The translations under genes and the position numbers were made by a program. The notes beneath the pieces were generated by a model that made no database searches, was not told the DNA's origin, and worked only from the letters and a program-made list of their open reading frames with translations. Shown in pieces: positions 44,776-54,430 of a DNA stretch of 64,000 bases. The DNA is taken from positions 6,475,355-6,539,354 of the forward strand of contig NC_069104.1 of the NCBI RefSeq assembly GCF_947172395.1, read 5' to 3'. The first letter of the stretch is position 1. Each line of letters starts with the position of its first letter. This stretch comes from Bicyclus anynana. Its lineage: Eukaryota > Arthropoda > Insecta > Lepidoptera > Nymphalidae.

Positions 44776-45439
44776 ATATTTTTCTACAGTAGGTATATAA
44801 TTTATCTACCATTATATGGAATAACTATCTCAATCTATTTACTTGTTAGTTGTTCCAGTATATCAGTAAAAGTATTTACTCGTCATTCCGAGTAGATGCA
44901 TTACACGCTAGATCTTTGCCTATGTACAAGACGGATAATATTTATGACGTTTGACCTGCGCAATAGATGATTTTCGGTATCACCGGTTACGTCAAGGGCA
45001 TCATAAAGATTGCATCCAACTATTTCAATGTTCGAAAAAATCGCACCTTTATATCATAAACATTAGGCTTTATGAAACCGCAAAGTAGAGTAAATAAAGA
45101 AAATCTTTTAGGAAAATTAATTTCAGGATAAGGCAACTTCACGAACAATACGTAGTAATTAATTAATGTAAATATTATTAAAGACAGGATTATCTGCGGA
45201 ACCATTTACCGAGGTTAGGGAGGAAAACAACGGAAAATGAAAAGGAAACATCCGGATGAAATTAGGCGGAAATTTGTGATTGTGGATTTTATGAGCCGTG
45301 TACAGAACTTATGGCAAATGGGGCTTGAACTTTTTTATGCCTAATACCGTATTTAGATTAACCGATATTCGCACAAATGTGAAACGAAGTCAATATTATG
45401 CATAGTAATCAAAAGTAGTATAAAGAGGTAAAATTATTT
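44776..45439. other. Gap, nothing recognised
   Basis: AT-rich; no gene or repeat ends recognised. Confidence 0.5.
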
Positions 45440-45600
45440 TTTATGCGTAGGGAGGAAAGTCATATTACTAGAAAAATGTTGAATGTGCAAGTGGAAGGAC
45501 ATAAGAGGCAAGGAAGGCCAAAGAAGAGACGGTTGGATTGTGTGAAAGTGGACATGTGTGTAAAAGGAGTGGATGATGAGTTGACCAGTAACTGAAATAT
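45440..45600 (+). pseudogene. LINE reverse transcriptase C-terminal fragment
   Basis: Translates as MRREESHITRKMLNVQVEGH, then KRQGRPKKRRLDCVKVDMCV and KGVDDELTSN before a stop. The R-RRE, VEGH-R-RGRPKKRW-DCVK pattern is typical of the extreme C-terminus of RTE/CR1-type reverse transcriptases in insects. Only about 50 codons survive and both sides are non-coding, so this is a dead fragment. Confidence 0.75.
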
Positions 45601-45639
45601 TTACTAGAAATTATTTAAACAAGATTTTTTTTTATTCGT

Positions 45640-45770
45640 TTCTTTGTGGTGAATAGTCTCCGAAACTACTGAACCGATTGTAAAAAATCTTTCATTAAAG
45701 GAAATTACATTATCAGCGAGTAACATAGGCTGCTGGCTCCCACGGGAAAAGGAACTCCGCGGGTGATAAT
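45640..45770 (+). mobile_element. Helitron fragment, group C-like
   Basis: GAATAGTCTCCGAAACTACT, GAACCGATTGTAAAAAATCT and GGCTGCTGGCTCCCACGGGA with CTCCGCGGGTGATAATG. Both ends are lost. Confidence 0.55.
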
Positions 45771-45954
45771 GTGATATTATTTAATAATTAAGACATTTAT
45801 AGGACGACACCTAACTTGGTTAAAGTTCTAATCCCAAATGAAAATTTTAAATTCAACAATATAATATTTTCATTTCGAAGAAATACTAACGACCTAGATT
45901 ATTTGCAATAATAAAATGCAACATAAAAATGCTTGTATCATATTGTGTAGGATG

Positions 45955-46262
45955 ACCAGATGTTTTTACATTTCGAGACATTCCCGTCTTGTAGCAGTAG
46001 TAATGCCACGGCATCCTTTTGTTGTCAACGTCCAGTCAACCCGCACGAAACGTTTTGCATCAACGTTCCTAATAAGAACTGCTAATATATGCAATGGCCT
46101 TTTCCAGCGTCTGTGTTTCCTGACACGTATAATTTGTGCACCTCCAAGGCAAGAATGAATAGGCATCTTCTAGGCAAGCGCGCTTCATCTTAGACCTCAT
46201 CATTGCTTTCCATCAGGCTTGATTGTGGTTCAAGCGTAAGCCTATACTACATTAAAAAAAAC
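45955..46262 (+). pseudogene. LINE reverse transcriptase C-terminus and 3' UTR
   Basis: Plus-strand frames include SRHSRLVAVVMPRHPFVVNV, TRTKRFASTFLIRTANI, then after a frameshift VFPDTYNLCTSKARMNRHLL and GKRASS. It is the same family as 30117-30405, with the same 3' UTR (CATCATTGCTTTCCATCAGG, GATTGTGGTTCAAGCGTAAG) and an A-rich tail. Frameshifted and 5'-truncated. Confidence 0.75.
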
Positions 46263-46990
46263 TTTTGAGATTTGATACTAAATTGAATTTGAAACTAAGG
46301 CGCAAACCCGTATTAGAACAACCTGGTGGGTGTACGCTCCAAATCCTCTCCAATTAAGTAACACTGTAGTGGACTGTTAAAATAGTAGCTGATGGTAATG
46401 ATACATACATTACGCTAATTGTACAACTTTTTTTAATTATCCTTTTTTCTTTCTTACCTGTAATGTGTATCGTGTAACTTAATGACCTTTTCTTTATTTC
46501 TAAGGCAAGTTATCTAAGTCAGGCTAATAGGCCTTCAGTTTTAATTCCGCAGTTTAAATTGTACAGTTTTATTTCATCGAAATTTCAATAAAAATCATTA
46601 GAAAAACGATTATCACTTACGATTTAATTGAACAGTTCGACTGTCCAGTTAATACTGCACGTCTGTACCACAGGTAAAAAGTGTCCCGATTTGTATAAAG
46701 TACATTTGGTCGTCCTACCCACGTGCCACTCAGCATACGAGTATGTCTGACATATTATTCCGCCATGTGAAAGTCGCAAACATATTATGTGAAGCGTTTT
46801 CCAACATTATGAATTAAAACTCGTTTGTATGAATAAAAGCCGGTTCGGTACTAAGTATAAATACAGAACAAGGCGGGTAAATGTATGAGTAACTAAACTG
46901 ATATTGACGTATGTACAGATAACTGTATCATTTTTATATATAATCTAATCGATTATCCATTACATATAATTCCTATACCTACTTAATATT
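46263..46990. other. Gap, nothing recognised
   Basis: AT-rich; no gene or repeat ends recognised. Confidence 0.5.
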
Positions 46991-47204
46991 TCTATACTTC
47001 ACTAAAGTATAAAACAAAGTCGCATTCTCTGTCCCTATGTATGCTAAAATCTTTAAAACTACGCAACGGATTTTGATGCAGTTTTTTTTTTAATAGATAG
47101 AGTGATTAAAGGAGAAGGTTTATATGAATAATAACATCCATGGATTCCGCGAGATTAGTGAAAAACTAAAATGCACGCGGACGAAGACGCGGGCGTCCGC
47201 TAGT
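46991..47204 (+). mobile_element. Helitron, GTCGCATTCTCTGTC family
   Basis: Starts TCTATACTTCACTAAAGTAT, then AAGTCGCATTCTCTGTCCCT, AACTACGCAACGGATTTTGA, and ends GCACGCGGACGAAGACGCGG with GCGTCCGCTAG before T. A distinct head family with the common 3' end. Confidence 0.85.
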
Positions 47205-47384
47205 ATATTATAAAGAGGTAAAGTTTGTGAGGTTGTAAAGGGGTAATCTTTGCATCTACTCACCTGACTTTGATAATTATTTTAGCAATACGAAGCCACA
47301 TTATTTATGAGTGTCGTAGGCTATATTTTAATACGGCGTTTTCCTGCGGGAATTACGCGTTTGAAATCGCGGGGCGTCTGTTAG
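47205..47384 (+). mobile_element. Helitron group C, abutting the previous one
   Basis: Begins directly after the CTAG of the preceding element (TATATTATAAAGAGGTAAAG), with the first few bases of the head lost, and ends GGGGCGTCTGTTAG. The two Helitrons lie head to tail. Confidence 0.85.
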
Positions 47385-48606
47385 TTGTTTATATTTTTCT
47401 CAAAATCAACTCTGCCCATCAACTAAATATTTTGAAATTATAATATTTATAGCCGATTTCATTTAAATTCGTTACCGAATCGAAAAGCATATTGTTTCTC
47501 TATAATACGTCAATAGATTCACACTAATTAGTAAACATTCTAATTATGTTATGTCGCGGTTATAAGCGTTCCTTTTATGCGACTTCAACTATACCTATCC
47601 ACTTCTACGGTGTATAATTCAAGCGCGTCAAGAAATCAAATTGTACACACCAAGTTACTATTCAACAGGAATGAGGCCGGCGTTCTACTTTCCGGTTAAA
47701 AACAGGTTTTCGTTGCTGGGAATAACTCTTACCGCTACTCGTTACCGTCGGTCTTTCAGTAATTATTATTTATAGAAATATAATTTTAATAATACCCGGC
47801 AGCTCCTCGAGTGCACAGTGTGCTGTTACTTTTAATACTGTATCCGGCTCGAAGGACCATTGTTATTGGCCATTTGGTGGTTTCATTAGTTGCGTCATTT
47901 ACTTATAAGAAAATCTGTTTTTTTTAATTTGCTAATGAGTTTTAAGTTATTATAATCTGTCTAGAATTCTTTTCCTCTTTATTTTGCAGTTTCGTTTGAT
48001 GACAATATCACGCCATGTTACTTCGCTTCTCGTGACTTAACTCGTGTTGTCAGTAATTCATCGCATCTGAACGTATTATTGGCATTGCAGAGGCAACATC
48101 TCCGTTTCAGAGTAAAACGTGCGTAGAGATTTTGTAAGATCTGGGTGAAGTAGACGCATTAGTTCTTGAGTTTTCAAAGTAGATCAATTGATTGCTAATA
48201 ATAATCATTAGTAAAACTTAATTATCTCTTTTTTATCCCCCGACGCAAAAAGATCGGTCTGTCTGTCTGTGGCACCATAGCTACCGAATGTATTTCCATT
48301 TAGTCCATTTTTTTTTTGTTTAAAAAGTGACTTATTGTGTTCTTAGACATGTTCGATGTAAATCGGTTGAGGCGTTTATAGTTTAGGGGGCGAAAGTGGG
48401 GAAGAATGACTGAATGTTTGCAATTATACTCGAGTGGGGTCTCAAATAAAACTATAGCCCACTGAAAGAAAATATTGATGACTTGATCGAGAATGTAATA
48501 ATTTCATAACCTTCGGGAGTTTAACGAAATTTTCAATTTGATGTTATTTCTATTCGTTTGTATAGTCTTAAATCATCTGAAAACAAGTTGTCAGGATTAT
48601 ATATAA
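47385..48606. other. Gap with one dispersed repeat
   Basis: 48222-48420 is the plus-strand counterpart of 23575-23657 (CCCCCGACGCAAAAAGATCG, GTCTGTCTGTCTGTGGCACC, TAGCTACCGAATG), continuing with GGTTGAGGCGTTTATAG. Otherwise AT-rich with nothing recognised. Confidence 0.55.
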
Positions 48607-48616
48607 ATAAATGCAG

Positions 48617-48805
48617 ATGGGGTGTAAGGGGGAGGCTAGTACCAGTCAGTCTCCCCAACTGCCAACCTCACCTGCTCGTGGTGCACCCTGCAGATGGACC
48701 GACGAGGCTCTGGCGACCGACGAATGGCGGTATATCCATTCCCACAGGCTAGATTACGAAATGCCTCAGGCCGGTGTCGGGCAGCAGCGACACCGGCGCG
48801 AGTAA
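48617..48805 (+). CDS. Possible small upstream ORF of the RTE element
   Basis: A 62-codon frame starting MGCKGEASTSQSPQLPTSPA and ending QQRHRRE, closed by TAA at 48803-48805. It is in the same frame as the main ORF, with 20 further open codons (SSTALTNPHAQRGQYWAKLC) separating the stop from the main ATG. The ATG overlaps the last TSD base, so it may not belong to the element. Some RTE elements have a tiny ORF1, but I recognise no domain here. It could equally be 5' UTR. Confidence 0.3.
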   Translation: MGCKGEASTSQSPQLPTSPARGAPCRWTDEALATDEWRYIHSHRLDYEMPQAGVGQQRHRRE

Positions 48806-48865
48806 TCTAGCACTGCGCTGACCAACCCGCATGCCCAGCGTGGTCAGTACTGGGCAAAACTTTGT

Positions 48866-51838
48866 ATGGACGGCAAAAACAAAACACAGCCCCTAGTCCC
48901 CGGCAGCCCCGCTATTCCTGGCTCTGGCAGCGGTTATGGTAACGGCGGGGCAAGGGGTGTTAAGAATCTCCGGCAGAGATTCCGCTGCCAACCCCGACGA
49001 CTAGACCTGGCAACATACAACGCACGCACTTTGAGGTCCGACGAAAAGGTCATCGAGCTGGAAGAAGTTATGAGCAAGTTGCACTGGGATATCATAGGAT
49101 TGTCTGAAGTCCGAAGAGAGGGGGAGGGCTCGATAATCCTTGAATCCGGCAACATGCTCTACTACCGGGAGGGCGACCAACAGTCCCAGGGTGGTGTCGG
49201 ATTTATCGTTCACAAGTCCCTCGTGAACAATGTTGTAAAAGTCGAGAGTGTGTCGAGCAGGGTAGCGTTCCTGGTCCTCCGAATTACCAAACGGTATTCG
49301 TTGAAGGTTATACAGGTTTACGCACCGACCTCGACACATCCCGACGAGGAGGTAGAGGTATTGTATGAGGATATTTCTAAAGCCATACATGCCTCAAACT
49401 CTTATTACAATGTTGTGATGGGGGATTTTAACGCAAAGCTGGGCGAACGTAGCGGTTCAGAGTTGAAAGTGGGACGATTTGGATATGGGCAACGGAACGA
49501 TAGGGGCCAAATGTTGGCTGACTTCATGGAGAAGGAGGGCCTCTTTATGATGAACTCCTTCTTCAAGAAGCCACCACACAGGAAATGGACCTGGATGAGC
49601 CCCGATGGTTCCACGAAAAACGAGATCGACTTCATCTTGTCTACCAGACGGCAAATATTCAACGATGTTTCTGTGATCCATAGGGTGAAAACCGGTAGCG
49701 ATCACCGAATGGTTAGAGGCACGTTGAATATCAACATTCAGCTGGAACGGTATCGACTGGTGAAGTCTACGCTCCGACCTACTCGTGCCCATATTCAAAA
49801 CCCCGAGTCCTTTCAACTAGAACTGCAGAACCGCTTTGATTGCCTAGCAAATTGCGAAACTGTGGACGATCTGAACAACAGGTTCGTGGAAACTGTCCAT
49901 TCCGTTGGGTCTAAGTTCTATAAGACCCACCGTGCGAAAAGAACCAAAAAGTTCTCGGACCAAACACTTAAACTCATGGAAGAGAGGCAAGAAATGAGAT
50001 TACAGTCTTCAGCAGATGCGTCAAAATACCGACAAATCAGTAGACAGATCTCTAAGTCGCAAACCAGCGACTTGCGAAATTTCAATACCGAGCGTATTAA
50101 AAATGCGATTGAAAATAATCGAGGCTCGAAAGTTTTCGCCAGAGATCTGTCTATTGGACAGAGGCAGCTGACGCGTTTGAAGACCGAACACGGTAATCTA
50201 ATTTCTTCCAAGCCCGAGTTATTAAGTGAGGTCGAGAAGTTCTATGGACAGCTATACACGACTACTCAGCAGCCTGTTGCCAATTTGGCTAAAGACCCCA
50301 GAGCCAAGTTGACCCGACACTATACCGAAGATATCCCGGACGTCAGCCTATACGAGATTAGTGTGGCTCTCAAACACCTGAAGAACAATAAGGCGCCAGG
50401 TGAGGACGGAATCACAGCAGAACTCCTGAAAGCGGGTGGAAAACCGATACTTAAAGTCCTTCAGCGATTGTTCAATTCCGTCATTCACGAGGGCACGACG
50501 CCTGAGGCGTGGCATAGGAGCGTGGTGGTTCTGTTCTTCAAAAAAGGTGACAACACCTTGCTGAAGAATTACAGACCCATCTCGCTGCTAAGCCATGTTT
50601 ACAAATTGTTCTCGAGAGTCATTACGAATCGTCTCGCTAATAGGTTTGACGACTTCCAGCCTCCCGAACAAGCCGGTTTCCGAAAAGGCTTTAGTACCAT
50701 AGACCACATCCATACGCTGCGGCAGGTTATACAGAAGACTCACGAGTATAACCAGCCACTTTGCTTAGCGTTTGTGGACTATGAGAAAGCCTTCGATTCG
50801 GTGGAAACCTGGGCTGTGCTAAGGTCATTGCAGAGATGCCGAATTGATTACAGGTATATCCAAGCGTTGAAGTGCTTGTACGAAAACGCCACTATGTCAG
50901 TCCGTATTCAGGATCAGACTACGAGGCCAATCCAGTTGCAGCGAGGAGTGCGTCAGGGAGATGTGATCTCTCCGAAGCTATTTACCGCCGCACTGGAAGA
51001 CGTCTTTAAGCTTCTGGACTGGAGCGGACTTGGCATCAACATCAATGGCGAGTACATCACTCAACTGCGGTTCGCGGATGATGTAGTCATCATGGCACAG
51101 ACTCTGGATGACCTTAGTACCATGCTCAATGACCTCAGCAGCGTTTCTCAACAGGTGGGCCTGAAAATGAACATGGGCAAAACAAAAATAATGTGTAATG
51201 CTCATGTATCGCTCCACCCAGTTATAGTTGAGAACGCTGCACTCGAAATTGTAGACGAATACATATACCTAGGACATATGATCCAGTTAGGTAGGTCCAA
51301 TTTCGAGAAAGAGGTGAACCGTCGAATCCAACTCGGCTGGGCTGCATTCGGGAAGCTTCGCGACATCTTTTCGTCCGAAATTCCTCAGTGCCTGAAGACA
51401 AAAGTCTTCGAACAGTGCGTGTTGCCAGTGATGACCTATGGTTCCGAGACTTGGTCGCTAACTATGGGCCTCATAAGAAGGCTTAGAGTCACACAGAGGG
51501 CGATGGAACGAGCTATGTTAGGAGTATCTCTGCGTGATCGAATCAGAAATGAGGAGATCCGCAGAAGAACCAAAGTCACCGACATAGCTCAACGAGTTGC
51601 GAAGCTGAAGTGGCAATGGGCGGGGCACATAGTTCGAAGAGCCGATGGACGTTGGGGTCCCAAAGTGCTGGAATGGCGACCCCGCACTAGTAAGCGCAGT
51701 GTTGGCCGACCCCCCACCAGGTGGACTGACGACATCAAGCGAGTCGCAGGGATTCGCTGGATGCAGGCGGCTCAGTATCGTGATGTTTGGAAGTCCCTAC
51801 AAAAGGCCTATGTCCTGCAGTGGACGTCCATCGGCTGA
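48866..51838 (+). CDS. RTE retrotransposon endonuclease/reverse transcriptase
   Basis: 990 residues, uninterrupted. Residues about 45-290 form an APE-type endonuclease: Asn52 in TYNARTL, Glu81 in LSEVRR, Tyr152 in VYAPTS, Asp187/Asn189 in MGDFNA, NEIDFIL at 252-258, and Asp279-His280 in TGSDHR. Residues about 500-790 are the reverse transcriptase: NYRPISLLS (568-576), AFVDYEKAFDS with catalytic Asp638, GVRQGDVISPKLF (694-706), and FADD (736-739) with the catalytic Asp pair; GLKMNMGKTK follows. The C-terminus holds WAGHIVRR (918-925), GRPPTRW (947-953) and ends QWTSIG. This is the usual length and order for RTE proteins. The first ATG of the open frame was chosen; about 30 Gly/Ser/Pro-rich residues precede the endonuclease. 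It nicks target DNA and copies its RNA there. All catalytic residues are present, so it may be active. Confidence 0.96.
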   Translation: MDGKNKTQPLVPGSPAIPGSGSGYGNGGARGVKNLRQRFRCQPRRLDLATYNARTLRSDEKVIELEEVMSKLHWDIIGLSEVRREGEGSIILESGNMLYYREGDQQSQGGVGFIVHKSLVNNVVKVESVSSRVAFLVLRITKRYSLKVIQVYAPTSTHPDEEVEVLYEDISKAIHASNSYYNVVMGDFNAKLGERSGSELKVGRFGYGQRNDRGQMLADFMEKEGLFMMNSFFKKPPHRKWTWMSPDGSTKNEIDFILSTRRQIFNDVSVIHRVKTGSDHRMVRGTLNINIQLERYRLVKSTLRPTRAHIQNPESFQLELQNRFDCLANCETVDDLNNRFVETVHSVGSKFYKTHRAKRTKKFSDQTLKLMEERQEMRLQSSADASKYRQISRQISKSQTSDLRNFNTERIKNAIENNRGSKVFARDLSIGQRQLTRLKTEHGNLISSKPELLSEVEKFYGQLYTTTQQPVANLAKDPRAKLTRHYTEDIPDVSLYEISVALKHLKNNKAPGEDGITAELLKAGGKPILKVLQRLFNSVIHEGTTPEAWHRSVVVLFFKKGDNTLLKNYRPISLLSHVYKLFSRVITNRLANRFDDFQPPEQAGFRKGFSTIDHIHTLRQVIQKTHEYNQPLCLAFVDYEKAFDSVETWAVLRSLQRCRIDYRYIQALKCLYENATMSVRIQDQTTRPIQLQRGVRQGDVISPKLFTAALEDVFKLLDWSGLGININGEYITQLRFADDVVIMAQTLDDLSTMLNDLSSVSQQVGLKMNMGKTKIMCNAHVSLHPVIVENAALEIVDEYIYLGHMIQLGRSNFEKEVNRRIQLGWAAFGKLRDIFSSEIPQCLKTKVFEQCVLPVMTYGSETWSLTMGLIRRLRVTQRAMERAMLGVSLRDRIRNEEIRRRTKVTDIAQRVAKLKWQWAGHIVRRADGRWGPKVLEWRPRTSKRSVGRPPTRWTDDIKRVAGIRWMQAAQYRDVWKSLQKAYVLQWTSIG

Positions 51839-51862
51839 TATGATGATGATGATAAATGCAGA

Positions 51863-52644
51863 AATAAACTACATTGCACGTACGCCTAAATAATGTAGTT
51901 AACACGCATGTTCATGTTAGGGAATCTATATCAGTATTTGTTCGTTATCTAATGGTGTCAGAGAACCATCATTACAAACACTCCGTAATGTATGCTACCG
52001 TTATATTAGTGAATCATTTCTAGGGTTGTCAATTTAAGATAAACTGAATCAAACAAGAATATGTACTTAAAACCATTGCGTAGGAAAATAATAATTATTA
52101 AAAATATACCTACAATATATATTATTATTATGCGGCTATTTGACGCATGTGTGTAATTATTCACTCATAGGTAAAACCCCATGGATGAAATATTTAGTCA
52201 TCAAGGACTTTGGCATTTTATTGCTCTTTACAATTTTATTGTCATACGTTTTCTTTTTTCTTTTGGGCATATTTCATCATTTGGTCATGTAGGAAATATT
52301 GTAATATTTTTTTTATAAAATGTGAAGTTGATAAAATCATCACATAATTAAAAATACGACAAATTCAATTCTTTGGTGCAATTTTACTCTATTTTTTAAG
52401 CTACCAGCAGGTTAATTCACTTTCTTTGACTATGATAGTTGACATAATATACGATATTGAGATTTTATGTAAAAATGTTATCCGGTGTTTACAGGTGGAT
52501 ATCACAGTAGGTAAATGACATTTTGGCAATTGATGTGATGTTTATTTTAATAGGTCAATAATAAAGACTAAAATAGTGAATAATAAAGGCCAGCTGTGAA
52601 CCTAGGCTATATCGACAAGTCCCACTCACATAACATTTTTAAAT
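51863..52644. other. AT-rich gap, nothing recognised
   Basis: Sequence immediately 3' of the RTE insertion; no gene or repeat ends recognised. Confidence 0.5.
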
Positions 52645-53215
52645 ATAACCTACTGTTTGGCAACCCTATTCAGTGCCATTCAGGTGAGTTATATAGACGC
52701 AGTGGGAATTAACTTGTGAACGCTACGTAATTATTGTGAAATGATCCTCTCTCATAATTGTTACTGGACTGCATTACGAGTCCTTTAGTCATAAGTAAAG
52801 GTTCAAGCTTATTTTTAAAGTTAGTTAGGACATTTCTAGATATGTAACGTACAATTCATTGCTTGACAACCCTATCTATTGCCATTAATGTACCTGTACT
52901 ATTATGTTTTCTTGATTCAGGTATAAGAAATAAAATTCATGAGCGCTATGTTATTAGTGTGCGAAATGATCTCTCTAAATCTCTCATAATTATTGAGACA
53001 TTCAATCTTTAGACGAATATTCAAGCTTTAAAGCTTTTATTATATTGCATTCTTACTTATAATATGTATAACTCACTACTTGGCAACCCTACCCATTGTC
53101 ATTCAGGTGAGTTTTATCGACTCAGTGGGAATCAACTTTGTGAACGCCATGTAATTGTTGTGTGAAACGATCATCTCTCATAATTGTTACAGAATTGCAT
53201 TAGGTATTCATGAAT
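52645..53215. repeat. Three-unit tandem repeat, period about 206-217 bp
   Basis: CAACCCTA phrases at 52661, 52867 and 53084 begin related units: TGCCATTCAGGTGAGTT, GCAGTGGGAATTAACTTGTG, and CTCTCATAATTGTTAC in units 1 and 3 (CTCTCATAATTATTG in unit 2). Unit 2 is more diverged. Two units contain a TCAGGTGAGT splice-donor-like phrase. Class unknown. Confidence 0.85.
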
Positions 53216-53431
53216 GTGTAGCGCTTATACAAATTCAATAACATTCGCAGATTGCCTGTCCGTTATTATACAATGGCCCACTTTGGTTACAATAGATTTT
53301 ACGGAATTCGACTCTGACATTTAGAAAGTTGCTGTAAGCTTATAAGTGCAATGTAATTCGAAACAGCGTTGGAGAATGAAGTGTTCAAAGACTACCTATT
53401 CGTTGGCCAGACTTCATAAATAAGTATGATT

Positions 53432-53626
53432 CTATAGCTTGGCAGCTTCGTTGATAACACTGCAATGCTATGCGGGCGACGAGGAGGACTGCGCGGGTTT
53501 GAAGTTGTACGGAGCAAAGGAAAGGATTGCGCGGGTATGAAGTCGTGCGCGCGGGGCATTACTACCCCTCTCCCGGCCCACACGGACCATCGGGAGTGTT
53601 ACGAACGAATAAGCCAAGCTATAGGA
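53432..53626. mobile_element. GC-rich MITE, TATAGCTTGGC ends, copy 1
   Basis: CTATAGCTTGGCAGCTTCGT at the left and ACGAATAAGCCAAGCTATAG at the right are imperfect inverted repeats. The interior is CpG-rich (GAAGTCGTGCGCGCGGGGCA). A second copy lies inverted at 60303-60462. TATA flanks both ends, perhaps the target duplication. Confidence 0.75.
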
Positions 53627-53886
53627 TTCTATATTCATATTGGCTCAATATCTGGCTTCGGTTATGGGTAGATATCACTGTACAGGTAAATCATTACTTT
53701 TCGATGTTACTGTGATAGCTTAGACTGCATGTTTAAGCTGTGATCGCAGTCAAGCTTCAACTTGTCTTGTGATAAAAAAAGCAGCTCAAATATATTAAAA
53801 CATCCAGGTAACACAAAATAATTATAAAAGCGGTGGGCCTATTGTGGAAAGCAAAAATCCGCACTACGTTTATACTTTACGTTAAA

Positions 53887-54140
53887 GACGCTGACGTTGT
53901 TATAAAAATTAAAGTTTCAACATTATTCTCTCTGGAGAAGGGGTTCCCTAAGTATGGGTCGCGACCCACAGGTGGGTCTCGAGCAAACATAGAGTGGGCC
54001 CTAAAATATAAAATAACCCGACAGATGACGTTGACGTTGTTATTAAAACTAAAGTTCTTAACATTAATCTGGAGGACGAGTTCCTTAAGTATGGTTCAAA
54101 ACATTGAGTAGACCCTGAATTATAAAATATCCCGACAGAT
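53887..54140. repeat. Tandem duplication of about 140 bp spanning a hAT end
   Basis: GACGTTGTTATAAAAATTAA at 53893 and GACGTTGTTATTAAAACTAA at 54033; then CATTATTCTCTCTGGAG versus CATTAATCTGGAG; then TTCCCTAAGTATGG versus TTCCTTAAGTATGG; then CCCGACAGAT in both. The unit covers host flank, target site, element end and part of the interior. Confidence 0.85.
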
Positions 54141-54422
54141 ATTTGATGAACTATAACAGTCCTCTTTTTCGTCAGTACCTCATATCTATGTGAGGCGTTA
54201 ATTTGGACTAGGGCCAGCATTAAAACTAAAAACCGAAATAAATTAAAAGTATCAAACTCATTGCGACTAAAAGTATCTAGGATACAAATCATACTAAATA
54301 AAGTACTAAAGCTGTAATGGCACTGGAATCAATACAACCTTCTTATTGGATATATATTCTAAATTATAGTTACTTACCAATGTCTAGGTGGGTTTGATTT
54401 CAATAAAGTTTGGGAACCGCTG
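53938..54422. mobile_element. hAT-type MITE with exact 8-bp TSD
   Basis: The left end AAGGGGTTCCCTAAGTATGG and right end AAGTTTGGGAACCGCTG are decayed copies of the CAGGGGTTCCC/GGGAACCCCTG hAT terminus. The target duplication CTCTGGAG is exact (53930-53937 and 54423-54430). No transposase; the interior includes a duplicated segment. Confidence 0.85.
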
Positions 54423-54430
54423 CTCTGGAG

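Larger units (their letters stand above)
48607..51862 (+). mobile_element. Full-length RTE-type LINE with 11-bp TSD
   Basis: The exact direct repeat ATAAATGCAGA (48607-48617 and 51852-51862) brackets an element of about 3.23 kb (48618-51851). It has a 5' UTR of about 250 bp, one long ORF (48866-51838) and a 3' UTR of only 13 bases made of TGATGATGATGAT repeats that begins at the stop codon. This layout (no long ORF1, single EN-RT ORF, short-repeat tail) is the RTE clade. The base composition is near 50% GC, unlike the AT-rich flanks. Exact TSD and intact ORF indicate a recent insertion. Confidence 0.95.

Noticed and set aside
48618..48700. HDV-like ribozyme at the RTE 5' end
   Set aside because: The start GGGGTGTAAGGGGGAG can pair with later CTCCCC and with CACCCT, but I could not thread the nested double pseudoknot, so I do not claim it. 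A covariance search with the HDV-like model would decide.
48934..51217. Several minus-strand frames of 73-129 codons opposite the RTE ORF
   Set aside because: Shadows of the long plus-strand coding frame; no independent motifs.
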